This document shows positions 32,030 through 40,402 of a DNA stretch of 40,402 bases, piece by piece; the stretch's first letter is position 1, and each line of letters starts with the position of its first letter. Under the pieces are notes generated by a model. It was not told the DNA's origin and made no database searches. It saw only the letters and a list, made by a program, of their open reading frames with translations. Location: contig CAJURV010000009.1 of NCBI GenBank assembly GCA_910588925.1, positions 1-40,402 of the forward strand, written 5' to 3'. Source of the stretch: an uncultured Rikenellaceae bacterium. GTDB lineage: Bacteria; Bacteroidota; Bacteroidia; Bacteroidales; Rikenellaceae. Made by a program: the position numbers and the translations under genes.

Positions 32030-32746
32030 ATGAAAGTAGCGATTATAGGATACGGTAAGATGGGACATGCCGTAGAGGCGGTGCTCGCCGCTCGCGGACA
32101 CGAAACGGCGCTTGTAGTGGACGCCGATAATGCGGGCGATATATGCGCCGAGAAGATGAAAGGCATTGATGTCGCCATAGAGTTCACCACTCCGGACACC
32201 GCCTTCGACAATATAACGCGCGCTATGCGTGCCGGTGTGCCGGTTGTGAGCGGGACCACCGCGTGGCTGGACCGTTTCGACGAGGCCGCCAAGGTGTGCA
32301 GAGAGTGCGATTCGGCCCTCTTTTACTCATCCAACTACAGCGTAGGCATGAATATCTTCTTTAAGGTGAACGCGATGCTCGCCCGTATGATGAACGGCTA
32401 TCCCCAATACGACGTCACCATAGAGGAGGTGCACCACACAGCCAAGAAAGATACTCCCAGCGGCACGGCCGTCACTTTGGCGGAGGGTGTCCTTGCCGGC
32501 ATCGACCGTAAGAGCCGGTGGGTGAGTCATACCACTACCGTTCCGGAGGAGTTGGAGGTGATAGGCATACGTCGCAGTGTGGTTCCGGGTACCCATACCG
32601 TCACATGGGAGAGCCCTGTAGACTCCATCCGTATAGAGCATACGGCCAAGGGGCGCGAGAGTCTGGCTTTGGGCGCCGTGCTGGCGGCCGAGTTTCTCGC
32701 GGGTAAGAAAGGGGTGTTCGGTATGGACGATATGATGAAGTTTTGA
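32030..32746 (+). CDS. dapB: 4-hydroxy-tetrahydrodipicolinate reductase
   Basis: NAD(P)H-dependent step of the diaminopimelate/lysine pathway. The nucleotide-binding motif is GYGKMGHAV at the N-terminus; the catalytic His and Lys lie in EVHHTAKKDTPSGTA (H135-H136, K139). 238 residues from ATG 32030; the frame opens ten codons earlier at a TTG that overlaps the promoter box and is not the start. It is followed two bases later by lepB. Confidence 0.96.
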   Translation: MKVAIIGYGKMGHAVEAVLAARGHETALVVDADNAGDICAEKMKGIDVAIEFTTPDTAFDNITRAMRAGVPVVSGTTAWLDRFDEAAKVCRECDSALFYSSNYSVGMNIFFKVNAMLARMMNGYPQYDVTIEEVHHTAKKDTPSGTAVTLAEGVLAGIDRKSRWVSHTTTVPEELEVIGIRRSVVPGTHTVTWESPVDSIRIEHTAKGRESLALGAVLAAEFLAGKKGVFGMDDMMKF

Positions 32747-32748
32747 TC

Positions 32749-34092
32749 ATGGGTAAGTTGCGTGAGATATTTGCCGACAGACGGGTGCGTTTCGGTATTG
32801 TGGCTACGGTGTATGTGCTGTGGTTCGTGGTGTGGGGCCGCTCGTGGTGGATGCTTTTAGGGTTGCCGGTCATATACGACATATATATATCCGGATATTG
32901 CTATCGTCTTTTCTGGCGACGTCATCTCGAGAAGAAGAGTAGCAACAAGCTGTACCGTTCGGTTATGGGCTGGGTTGAGGCCATTGTCTTCGCCGTGGTG
33001 GCGGCTACGCTCATACGTACCTATTTCGTGGAGATGTACGTGATACCGAGCGGCTCTATGGAGAAGACGCTCTTGGTGGGCGACTGTCTCGGTGTCAGCA
33101 AGGTGGCTTACGGTCCGAGGATGCCTAATACGCCGTTGTCTGTTCCTTTCGTACATAACGTGAGTCCGCTCGATCCGTCGAAAAAATCGTATGTGGAGTG
33201 GATAAAACGTCCTTACAAGAGGCTCGCCGGTTTCGACACGCTCGAGCGTGGCGACGTGGTTGTGTTCAACTGTCCGGAGGCCGATACCGTGGCCGTAATA
33301 TCTCCGCAGAGCAACTATTACCAGCTTGTCAGAGCATACGGACGCGAGGCGGTGTTGCGGCAAAGTCCAATTATGGTTCATCCTGTAGATAAGAAAGATA
33401 ACTACATCAAGCGAGCCGTAGCCATTCACGGCGATACGTTGCGGCTCGTGGCCGGTACGCTCGAGGTGAACGGCAGGGTGATACCGTTGGAGCCGTATGC
33501 CGAGATGTTCTATAATATAACAGGAGAGGGTCTGACCACCGCCTATTTCGAGTCGCTCGGGGTGCCGAGAGGAGAGATAGGCTACGATAACAATTTAGGG
33601 CTGTGGCAGATGCCGTTGTACGAGGAGCAGCTTGAAAAGTTGCGGTCGTCCGGTCGTGCCGATATGGTGAGCCGTGTGGTGATAGATCATGTAGAGCCCG
33701 ACATATTCCCTCACGATACGGCCCGTTACGGTTGGTCGCTCGATAACTTCGGCCCTTTGTGGGTGCCCGAGCGGGGTGCGACGGTGAAACTGACGCTCGA
33801 CAATCTGCCTCTTTACAGCCGTATAATAAAAAATTACGAAGGGCACGATCTCAGGGTGTGGGACGGTGTGATCTACATCGACGGCAAGAAGGCCGACAGC
33901 TATACTTTCGCCATGAACTACTATTTCATGATGGGCGATAACCGTCACCAGTCTCTCGATTCGCGCTTTTTCGGTTTCGTGCCCGAGGATCATGTGGTGG
34001 GTCGGGCATGGTTCATTCTTTTCAGCACCGACAAGAGCCGTCCGTTCCCCGGCAACATACGTTTCGGACGCATGTTCAGAGGCATAAAATAG
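32749..34092 (+). CDS. lepB: Signal peptidase I
   Basis: Inner-membrane serine-lysine protease that removes signal peptides. Hydrophobic segments lie at about 15-50 and 75-90. The nucleophile is S103 in IPSGSMEKT and the general base K221 in YIKRAVAIHGD; the C-terminal GDNRHQSLDSRFFG block is also present. At 447 residues it is longer than the E. coli enzyme, with insertions around 145-210 and 245-350, as seen in Bacteroidetes. ATG 32749 is preferred to a TTG at 32743 that overlaps the dapB stop. Confidence 0.95.
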   Translation: MGKLREIFADRRVRFGIVATVYVLWFVVWGRSWWMLLGLPVIYDIYISGYCYRLFWRRHLEKKSSNKLYRSVMGWVEAIVFAVVAATLIRTYFVEMYVIPSGSMEKTLLVGDCLGVSKVAYGPRMPNTPLSVPFVHNVSPLDPSKKSYVEWIKRPYKRLAGFDTLERGDVVVFNCPEADTVAVISPQSNYYQLVRAYGREAVLRQSPIMVHPVDKKDNYIKRAVAIHGDTLRLVAGTLEVNGRVIPLEPYAEMFYNITGEGLTTAYFESLGVPRGEIGYDNNLGLWQMPLYEEQLEKLRSSGRADMVSRVVIDHVEPDIFPHDTARYGWSLDNFGPLWVPERGATVKLTLDNLPLYSRIIKNYEGHDLRVWDGVIYIDGKKADSYTFAMNYYFMMGDNRHQSLDSRFFGFVPEDHVVGRAWFILFSTDKSRPFPGNIRFGRMFRGIK

Positions 34093-34096
34093 CCGC

Positions 34097-34822
34097 ATGA
34101 AGATAGACGCTTGCATATCCGCCGCCGACGTGACGCCCGATAAGGTGTTGCATAAAAATTGCGTGGTTATAGATGTGTTCCGTGCCACCTCGGTGATAAT
34201 AACCGCATTGGGTGCCGGAGCGGCGAGGGTGATACCCGCCGTCACCGTGGAGGAGGCGTTTCGTATGCGTAAGTCTCTGTCAGAGCGCGGACATCCCGCA
34301 TTGTTGGGCGGAGAGCGCCACGCCGTAAAGGTGGAGGGGTTCGACAAGGGTAACTCGCCCGTATCGTACACTGCGCCCGAGGTACGGGGCACCACCATAG
34401 TATTCACCACCACCAACGGTACACGCGCCATAAACAATGCCCGTGCGGCGCGACGTATATATATAGGTGCGCTAATCAATGCCGGAGCCGTTAGCCGACG
34501 TTTGCTCGCAGAGGGACGCGACGTAGTGTTGGTATGTTCCGGACGCGAAGACAACTACACCCTCGAAGACGCTTTGTGCGCCGGAATGATAGCCGATACG
34601 GTCCTCGAGACCGACCCGTCCGTGTTTCTCACCGACATTGCGCGTACTATGAGGGACATATATTGCCTGTACCGGGACGATCTGCGTAAAGGGCTCGCCA
34701 ACTGTCAGCACTACAATCACATAATGTCGATAGGGTTGCAGGACGACGTGGAGTATTGTCTGCGGCGCGATATCTGCGACACGGTACCGTATGTGGACGA
34801 GCTGTTCAATATCGTAGTGTAA
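34097..34822 (+). CDS. comB: 2-phosphosulfolactate phosphatase family protein
   Basis: 241 residues matching the ComB family, Mg2+-dependent phosphatases first described in coenzyme M synthesis. DVFRATSVI, GNSPVSY, TTTNGTRAI and CSGREDNYTLEDALCAG are the family blocks. The role in bacteria without coenzyme M is unclear. It starts four bases after lepB and is the last gene of the dapB-lepB-comB unit. Confidence 0.92.
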   Translation: MKIDACISAADVTPDKVLHKNCVVIDVFRATSVIITALGAGAARVIPAVTVEEAFRMRKSLSERGHPALLGGERHAVKVEGFDKGNSPVSYTAPEVRGTTIVFTTTNGTRAINNARAARRIYIGALINAGAVSRRLLAEGRDVVLVCSGREDNYTLEDALCAGMIADTVLETDPSVFLTDIARTMRDIYCLYRDDLRKGLANCQHYNHIMSIGLQDDVEYCLRRDICDTVPYVDELFNIVV

Positions 34823-34937
34823 TAATATAGAAAATGGTTGTCATTTAGATGCGTAATTGGTTTTGTCGTCTGTGTTGAGATTTAAAATATCTAAACTAGT
34901 AAATGTAAACAGTTGTAAATATTAAAAACGATTTGTT

Positions 34938-35294
34938 ATGGAAACTTTTTTTGGATTATTGGGCATTGTAATGCTTGTTTTCGGTATTCTGCAAATTATT
35001 CTCTTCTTCAAAGTATGGAGGATGACGAATGATATTCATATAATCAAGAAACATATTCATCCGGATAAAAATTATGCAATAAGGGAGATAAACAAAAATA
35101 ACCCGAACATAGAAGGTATATTGTTTGATATGTTGTATGAAGATATGGATAAAGCTGTAATGGATGGAAGAGGCGAATATGAATTTGTTAGAGAAAATTA
35201 TAGGCCACTATATAAAAAGGCGGGCATAGTATTTCCTGCAGTATTTGAAAATATAAATAGTGATAGTGATTGGTATAATGTTTTTGTGAAATAA
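34938..35294 (+). CDS. AT-rich orphan membrane protein of unknown function
   Basis: 118 residues that I do not recognise. An N-terminal transmembrane segment (about 5-26, LLGIVMLVFGILQIILFFKVW) is followed by a soluble, charged region with Asn- and Asp-rich stretches. Its base composition is clearly more AT-rich than its neighbours, and it lies alone in a 640-base gap between comB and the lipoprotein, which suggests acquisition from elsewhere. The open frame and start (ATG 34938 after an A-rich stretch) look real. Confidence 0.65.
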   Translation: METFFGLLGIVMLVFGILQIILFFKVWRMTNDIHIIKKHIHPDKNYAIREINKNNPNIEGILFDMLYEDMDKAVMDGRGEYEFVRENYRPLYKKAGIVFPAVFENINSDSDWYNVFVK

Positions 35295-35467
35295 TAGGCG
35301 TGGATATACTCCTGTTCTCTTTTTGAGAAATCTGTATCAACTATAAAGACATCATATTTCTCAAAGTAGTCCCCTTGGCATAATGTGTCTGTATTAGTTT
35401 AGAGAAAGTTGCTAATATATAGTTATGGCGGTCGTGACGGTTTGAATATTTATGAATTAAAAGTGAT

Positions 35468-36286
35468 ATGATGAAAACGATTTGTGTTTTTATAGCGGCT
35501 GTGTTCACCCTCTCCGTGACCTCTTGTCGTAACGGCGGTTCACAGACCCTTTCGGAGGCCGAATATCTCCATCTCGACAGTATGTTGTGGAATAGTTACG
35601 AGGCGAGTGTCGATTCTCTTCAGTCTCTTTACGGGTCGGATCCTGATAAGAGGGATAGTTTCAGTATTGTATATAAAGAGCTTCTCGATGATGCGTTGGC
35701 CGGGAATGCCTCTTTGGCGTTGAAGTACGCATCGGTTCCTTCGGGATTGAAACGGGTGTTCATGGTGCGTTTGGATGTGCCCAAAGATACGTTGCGCGCG
35801 GTGCTCGGACGCATACCTGCCGATCTTGCCGACTCGCCTTACGCGGAGGCTCTGCGTATGCACATAGACAACGACCAGATAGAGGAGGGCGACCGCTATT
35901 ACGACTTTAACGCAACGCTTCCCGACAGCTCGTCTTTCGCGCTTTCGTCGTTGGAGGGCAAAAACATATTGCTTCTTTACGGTGGGTTAGGTTGCATGGG
36001 CGAGTACGGGCGCACATATCTGACCTCCCTGCGCAACAGCATGCCGCACGACAGCTTGGAGATAGTGGTATATCAACCCTGTTCGTCGTTGGAGGAGCTA
36101 AGGGAGATAGCCGGATACTACCCGTTGGATGTGGTCAATGTCTCCGATTTTAAAGACGACGTCGGCACATTCAAGATACTTTACGGTGCACAGGCGACCC
36201 CTACCTGCTTTCTCATAGACAAAGAGGGCGTGGTCAGGGTTAAATCCGTAGGGTTCGACGTGGAGCGGTTCGCAGAGTACCTTTGA
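35468..36286 (+). CDS. Thioredoxin-like lipoprotein with an incomplete CxxC
   Basis: 272 residues. The signal peptide ends in the lipobox VTSC with lipidated C20. An N-terminal helical domain (about 28-140) precedes a thioredoxin-fold domain like the TlpA/DUF5106 proteins of Bacteroidetes: GDRYYDFNATLPDS, SLEGKNILLLYGG, then C176-M-G-E179 where CxxC is expected, and the cis-proline loop ATPTCFLIDKEG (P245). With only one of the two active-site cysteines it cannot form the usual disulfide there, though C247 could take part. Probably periplasmic, anchored to a membrane. Confidence 0.8.
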   Translation: MMKTICVFIAAVFTLSVTSCRNGGSQTLSEAEYLHLDSMLWNSYEASVDSLQSLYGSDPDKRDSFSIVYKELLDDALAGNASLALKYASVPSGLKRVFMVRLDVPKDTLRAVLGRIPADLADSPYAEALRMHIDNDQIEEGDRYYDFNATLPDSSSFALSSLEGKNILLLYGGLGCMGEYGRTYLTSLRNSMPHDSLEIVVYQPCSSLEELREIAGYYPLDVVNVSDFKDDVGTFKILYGAQATPTCFLIDKEGVVRVKSVGFDVERFAEYL

Positions 36287-37206
36287 TGTGCCTTGCATTT
36301 TGTGACGGGGACTCGGTCTTGTCGCCTTGCCTCAAAAATGCCTGTCGTTTGAATTGAAATTATTGCTGTCCGGTGAAAGTTTCTGTTGATGTAAGGTGCG
36401 GCTCGAGTGCCAGCGAGGGCCGTATTGTGACAGTAATAGGAAATACGCAGTAGGCGTTTCTGTTCGAGTACGTTGCGGCGGGTAAAAAACTTCTTCCGAG
36501 TGAGGCCCGAGGTATTGCTGGCCGTGGGGCTTTCCGCTTGTTTGTTTTCGAGCTTTATTCTCTACTCACTGTAAGGTGTGAGTGGTGTCAGACACAATTC
36601 TGCTTAGTCTTCCCGAACGTAGAGAGGGACGTAGACACATTCCGCTTGATTCGGTCCGAGGCACAAGGACCGTAAACCTTTCCGCTTGGCGGGCTTGAAG
36701 CGTAGCGTAAAGCTCTGCGGGCCGGAGCCTCCCCCCAACGGAGGCCCGCTTACACGTTAGCAATTCATAGCCTTTACGCTTGTTTTACATTGGGTTGTTT
36801 TTTCTAGTTCCACGCTCGGCGCGGTCCCCCGCAGGCTCCTCTTTTGGAGACATAAAGAGATTATAATATCGTAATCTACATAATGATTGTGTGTTCCTTT
36901 GGAATTTTTACAGGACAATAAATTGCGGTTGGATTTTATTCCTGTTGCTTCTTGTAAAGTTTAAGTTACTTCATTCGACATGAAGTGTTTATGAGGCTCC
37001 GAGAATGTCATAGAATACGGAAGTATCTCAAAAGGGGCTTTGCCCCCTCGTTTTGGTTCGCCTGCGGCAGACGCTTTCTCGCCTCGGCAATTTGAAACAC
37101 CGTTTCATTGCGATCGGCTTACCGAAAACGTATTCTTTTGTCGAGTGATAAAGTAACTTCCCCGGAAGGCTCCGGCTGAAAGCCCCGCCTGAGGCACCTA
37201 TTTGCC
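36287..37206. other. Gene-poor region with repeat material
   Basis: 920 bases without a supported gene; an open frame of 65 codons at 36566-36763 overlaps the repeat and has no features. The region holds a dispersed repeat at about 36690-36930 and short GC-rich segments at 37030-37080 and 37160-37200 resembling decayed repeats. Confidence 0.55.
36690..36930 (-). repeat. Dispersed repeat, copy A (minus orientation)
   Basis: On the minus strand GGAGCCTGCGGGGGACCG (from 36816-36833) is followed about 60 bases later by GCGGGCCTCCGTTGGGGG and GGCTCCGGCCCGC (36714-36748). Both parts, in the same order and spacing, recur on the plus strand at 39.9 and 40.2 kb. The part beyond 36840 matches the degenerate copy beside the RT gene. 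Confidence 0.7.
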
Positions 37207-37240
37207 GTGAGGTCGCTTTTAGAGTGGCCTCACGGCAAAT
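37200..37240. terminator. Perfect 13-bp inverted repeat at the mutS2 stop
   Basis: ATTTGCCGTGAGG (37200-37212) pairs with CCTCACGGCAAAT (37228-37240) across 15 bases; the second arm touches the mutS2 stop codon. No U-tract follows, so its termination activity is uncertain. Confidence 0.6.
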
Positions 37241-39759
37241 TACGCATCCAGATCAACGACGGTTATGCCGGCACCGCCGAACTGTACGTGTTCGTCGACG
37301 GCGGAGCGGACGTATGGCAGAGTGCGCAGATAGCGGCGTATCTCCTCTTTGAGCGCGCCGGTGCCTTTGCCGTGGAGTATCTTTACCTGGTCGATGCCGA
37401 GCATGAAGGCTTCGTCCATATACTCCTGCACGCGAGAGAGCGCTTCGTCGACACGTGCGCCCCGCAGGTCGATCTGCCGTTTGAAATCGAGCCGTTTCTG
37501 TGCCACGTCGTATCCTTGACGTTCCGTATCTCCGTATATGGGTTTGGATGACGTCAGCTCTTTGTTCTGTCGCTTGTATTCCGATGCCGATATGAGTTCG
37601 AGGCGGGATAGCTCTACGGTGGTGGTGAGGTGTCCGAAAGCTACGGTCGCCTTTTTGCCCTCTACGGACATCACTTCGCCTGCGATCTGTTGCCCTGTCA
37701 TCCTCACCTTGTCGCCTGTGGCAGGGGTTCTTTTCTTCTGCTCCGCGGGGGCCGGGGCGGTAGCTTCGGAGGAGGTCGCTTGCTCGCGTCGTTGGCGGCG
37801 ACGTTCCTGTGCCTCTTTCATGCGCCTCATTTTAGCCTCTATGCGAGATGTCTCATCGTCGCGGCTGTCGTGCGTCATGTTTTCACGGACGGTCTCGAAT
37901 TCGTTTCGTATGAGGCGGGTGCGTTCCTTTTCGGCCTGTGCCTCCTTTATCTCACGGATGGTTTTTTCTATCAGCTTGCCGGCGTCGGCTACTATGCGTG
38001 CCGCTTCGGCTTTGGCGTCGGCGATGAGTTTGTTGCGTTTGGCGAGAACTTCGGCTGTCGAGGCCTCGTACTCCTCTACGAGCTGGTCGGCTCGTTTCTG
38101 TGCTATGCGTATGCGGTCGCGCTTGCTCTCCCAGTAACGTTTGTCGCGGGCTATTTCCCGTAGTTGTCTCTCTATACCGACCCTTTCGTCGCCGACCTTG
38201 TCCTGTGCGTCGCGTACCACGTCTTCGGGCAGGCCGGTTTTGCGAGCTATCTCGAACGCGAACGAGCTGCCCGGTTTTCCCATCTCCAAGGCGAATAGCG
38301 GCTGTATGTTACGCACGTCGAAACTCATGGCCCCGTTTATGACGCCGCGGGCCTTTGAGGCGTAGAATTTTATGTTGGAGTAGTGCGTGGTTATGACGCC
38401 GAAAACGCCGCGAGCCTCTAATCTTTCGAGGATGGTCTCTGCTATGGCGCCTCCCATCGCCGGTTCGGTGCCGGTGCCGAATTCGTCTATCAGAACCAAA
38501 GAGCGGTTGCTTGCATGGCGTAGCATGACACGCATATTGCCGAGGTGCGAGCTGTATGTGCTCAGGTCGTTGTCTATGGATTGTTGGTCGCCTATGTCGA
38601 CGAATATGTCGTCGAATACGGACATCTCGCTTACAGGACTCGCCGGTACCAGCCAGCCGCATTGCATCATGTATTGCAATAGTCCCGTGCTCTTGAGGCA
38701 CACCGACTTGCCGCCGGCGTTGGGGCCCGATATGACGAGTATGTGTTTATCGTTGTCGAGTTTGAGCGTGAGCGGCACTATGGATTTGCCCTCGCGTTTT
38801 AGCGTCTGCTCCAAAAGCGGGTGGCGTCCGTCTTTTATGTATATCTGTCGTTCGGCGGTTATTATAGGCATATGTGCGTCCATCATAATGGCCACTTCGG
38901 CTTTGCTTTTGATGAAATCTATCTGCGACAGGAACATATCGCCGCCTAAGAGCTCGTCGATGAACGGCCGTAGTTCGTCGGCGAATCGTACCAGCACCTT
39001 GAGCACCTGACGCCTCTCCTCTAACTCCAGCTCTTTTATCTCGTTGTTGAGCTCCACCACCTCTATGGGTTCTATGTAGGCCGTCTTGCCGGTGGCCGAT
39101 TCGTCGTGTACGAACCCTTTGATCTTCCTTTTGTTGGCTGCCGATACGGGGATCACCGCCCGTCCGTCTCTTATGGAGATCGTTGCATCTTCGTCGACAA
39201 TGCCTGCACTCTGGGCTTCGGCCATTAGGGCGCGTAATCGTCTACCTACCTGTCCTTCGGCCTCACGGAGCCGTGCTCTTACCTGTGCCAGCTCGGGCGA
39301 GGCGCTGTCGCGTACCGTGCCGAAGCGGTCTATTATACGCTCTACCATGGCGGGTACGTCGCACGATACGGCCACCTCGGAGGCTTTGCCCGTAAGGAGG
39401 GGGTAGAGGGCTGTGCGTTCGTCGCCGTGGAGGAAGAAGTCGGTAAGTTCGCCGATAGTGGTAAAGGCGGTACGCAGGTCGCCCATTTCGGCCGTGGTGA
39501 GGTGGGTGCCCTCTACTCTTATTCGTTTGAGGTATGGGGTGGTGTCGATGTAGCCCGAGAGTGGGAATCCATCGCCGCCGAGCAATATGTTTCTCATCTC
39601 CTCCGTAAGACGGAGTTTTTCGTTTACAGCTTCGTGCGATATGTCGAATGTGGCCTCTGCGAGCATGGTGCGGGCGGCAGAGGTGTGTAGCCTGTCGGCT
39701 GTCAGCGAACGGATGCGGTCGAAGCCGAGGCGTTCTTCTATGTCGTCGGGGTATGTCAC
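37240..39759 (-). CDS. mutS2: MutS2 endonuclease
   Basis: MutS-family ATPase with a C-terminal nuclease domain that acts in recombination control or in rescuing stalled ribosomes, depending on species. 839 residues without the mismatch-binding domains of MutS. The lever/clamp region (about 1-330) precedes the ATPase domain with GPNAGGKS at 345-352, DIGDQQSI and DEFGTGTEP. A charged coiled coil (about 515-640) leads to the KOW-like segment, and the Smr domain occupies the last ~80 residues (IDLRGARVDEAL, ILHGKGTGAL). ATG 39759 is the first good start. Confidence 0.96.
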   Translation of the reverse strand: MTYPDDIEERLGFDRIRSLTADRLHTSAARTMLAEATFDISHEAVNEKLRLTEEMRNILLGGDGFPLSGYIDTTPYLKRIRVEGTHLTTAEMGDLRTAFTTIGELTDFFLHGDERTALYPLLTGKASEVAVSCDVPAMVERIIDRFGTVRDSASPELAQVRARLREAEGQVGRRLRALMAEAQSAGIVDEDATISIRDGRAVIPVSAANKRKIKGFVHDESATGKTAYIEPIEVVELNNEIKELELEERRQVLKVLVRFADELRPFIDELLGGDMFLSQIDFIKSKAEVAIMMDAHMPIITAERQIYIKDGRHPLLEQTLKREGKSIVPLTLKLDNDKHILVISGPNAGGKSVCLKSTGLLQYMMQCGWLVPASPVSEMSVFDDIFVDIGDQQSIDNDLSTYSSHLGNMRVMLRHASNRSLVLIDEFGTGTEPAMGGAIAETILERLEARGVFGVITTHYSNIKFYASKARGVINGAMSFDVRNIQPLFALEMGKPGSSFAFEIARKTGLPEDVVRDAQDKVGDERVGIERQLREIARDKRYWESKRDRIRIAQKRADQLVEEYEASTAEVLAKRNKLIADAKAEAARIVADAGKLIEKTIREIKEAQAEKERTRLIRNEFETVRENMTHDSRDDETSRIEAKMRRMKEAQERRRQRREQATSSEATAPAPAEQKKRTPATGDKVRMTGQQIAGEVMSVEGKKATVAFGHLTTTVELSRLELISASEYKRQNKELTSSKPIYGDTERQGYDVAQKRLDFKRQIDLRGARVDEALSRVQEYMDEAFMLGIDQVKILHGKGTGALKEEIRRYLRTLPYVRSAVDEHVQFGGAGITVVDLDA

Positions 39760-39912
39760 GTCGTTGGTGTTTGTGGTTACAAAAATAAGTATAAAAAATG
39801 AGATGGGGAGTGTTGGGGTGTTAGGTTGTAAGTGGGGAGGCGGCTTGTAGTGCTGTTATTTTTCTATTGTTGGCTATTTGGGTGTGAGTCGTGTATTGGG
39901 GAGGAGGTTTTA

Positions 39913-40095
39913 GCGGAATCTTATCCTGCGTCACAAGGGCCGGAGCCTGCGGGGGACCGCTTGAGCGGGGCATTTGAGAGAGTGATTTTTATATAAAATA
40001 AGCGGTAAATATTGTGTAGTAACCAACCGTGTAAGCGGGCCTCCGTTGGGGACTTCTGTTTACCGCTAGGTGCGGCCCGCTGCTCCTTATTTCCC
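39913..40095 (+). repeat. Dispersed repeat, copy B
   Basis: Contains GGAGCCTGCGGGGGACCG (about 39942-39959) and, about 70 bases on, GCGGGCCTCCGTTGGGG (40031-40047) with GCGGCCCGC near 40073. Same order as copies A and C; the second half is partly rearranged (a CTTCTGTTTACCGCTAGG insert). Confidence 0.7.
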
Positions 40096-40179
40096 AGATC
40101 GTAAAGTTTTATCATACTTGCTTCGCTAGAATGGGATAAACGCAATTACTTATGATAATTATGTCATGTTGTTAGTATG

Positions 40180-40345
40180 CTTTTAACGGTATCTTACCCG
40201 GCGTCACAAGGGCTGGAGCCTGCGGGGGGCCGCTCGAGCGTGGTGTTCTTTCAATTCCCGGCGGTGATTTAAGCGGAAAGGTTGTATGATTGCTGTAACT
40301 TACGCGGGCCTCCGATGGGGGAGGCTCCGGCCCGCTCATCCCTCG
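40180..40345 (+). repeat. Dispersed repeat, copy C
   Basis: Contains GGAGCCTGCGGGGGGCCG (about 40212-40229) and GCGGGCCTCCGATGGGGG with GGCTCCGGCCCGC (40307-40338). The GCGGGCC and GGCCCGC ends are inverted repeats that could form a hairpin. It lies directly after copy B in the same orientation. Confidence 0.7.
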
Positions 40346-40402
40346 TTCCTCGGGATTTAACGGCGGAATTTGTGTTTGATTGCCCTCGCTTCGCTCGGGC
40401 TT

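Larger units (their letters stand above)
39760..40402. other. Gene-free end of the window with two repeat copies
   Basis: No supported gene; a 74-codon minus-strand frame at 39921-40145 is spurious, lying across a repeat. The space upstream of mutS2 (39760-39900) is T/G-rich and should hold its promoter, but I see no clear -7 box. Confidence 0.55.

Overview
The window looks like chromosomal DNA of a Bacteroidetes bacterium, most likely order Bacteroidales. A Rikenellaceae/Alistipes-type relative is my guess, not a demonstrated assignment. The pointers are TAnnTTTG-type -7 promoter boxes, a DUF4251 protein, an M64 peptidase, a Bacteroidetes/spirochaete-type V-ATPase operon, a long signal peptidase I, a bifunctional DAHP synthase-chorismate mutase, and a diversity-generating retroelement (DGR) with Asn-rich C-type-lectin-fold repeats. 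Isoleucine ATA codons are common throughout.

Layout. 1-3.0 kb (+): endonuclease IV, an inositol-monophosphatase-family protein and an LpxL-type acyltransferase. 3.5-9.1 kb (-): the DGR, transcribed as a MutS-like protein gene, avd, a tandem array of ten ~200-bp template/variable-repeat-like cassettes, then the reverse transcriptase. 9.7-17.4 kb (+): V-ATPase operon E-DUF2764-A-B-D-I-K ending at a strong terminator. 17.7-22.0 kb (+): aromatic amino-acid operon (pheA, aminotransferase, tyrA, DAHP synthase-chorismate mutase) behind a Phe/Tyr-rich leader peptide and a terminator/antiterminator pair. 22.2-25.3 kb (-): DUF4251 protein and UvrD/PcrA helicase. 25.5-26.5 kb (+): bioB, followed by the remnant of a class A beta-lactamase on the other strand and a small HTH protein. 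27.6-31.9 kb (-): truA, an FAH-family hydrolase, a flavodiiron protein, a hotdog thioesterase and an M64 peptidase. 32.0-36.3 kb (+): dapB, lepB, comB, an AT-rich orphan and a thioredoxin-like lipoprotein. 37.2-39.8 kb (-): mutS2. Two gene-poor stretches (36.3-37.2 and 39.8-40.4 kb) and the DNA just beyond the RT gene carry a shared dispersed repeat.

The most unusual part is the DGR. Where a typical DGR has one template repeat between avd and the RT gene, this one has ten related cassettes in the same orientation plus a decayed eleventh. Nine are rich in AAC codons, which is what a DGR template looks like; the one touching the RT gene has lost most of them and looks like a mutagenised product. 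Three cassettes are followed by a conserved ~90-nt nested inverted repeat in the position of a DGR RNA spacer. No full-length target protein gene is present, so targets would have to lie elsewhere in the genome. I read this as a multi-template DGR, or a DGR coupled to a silent-cassette store. The sequence supports the architecture directly; the function is inference.
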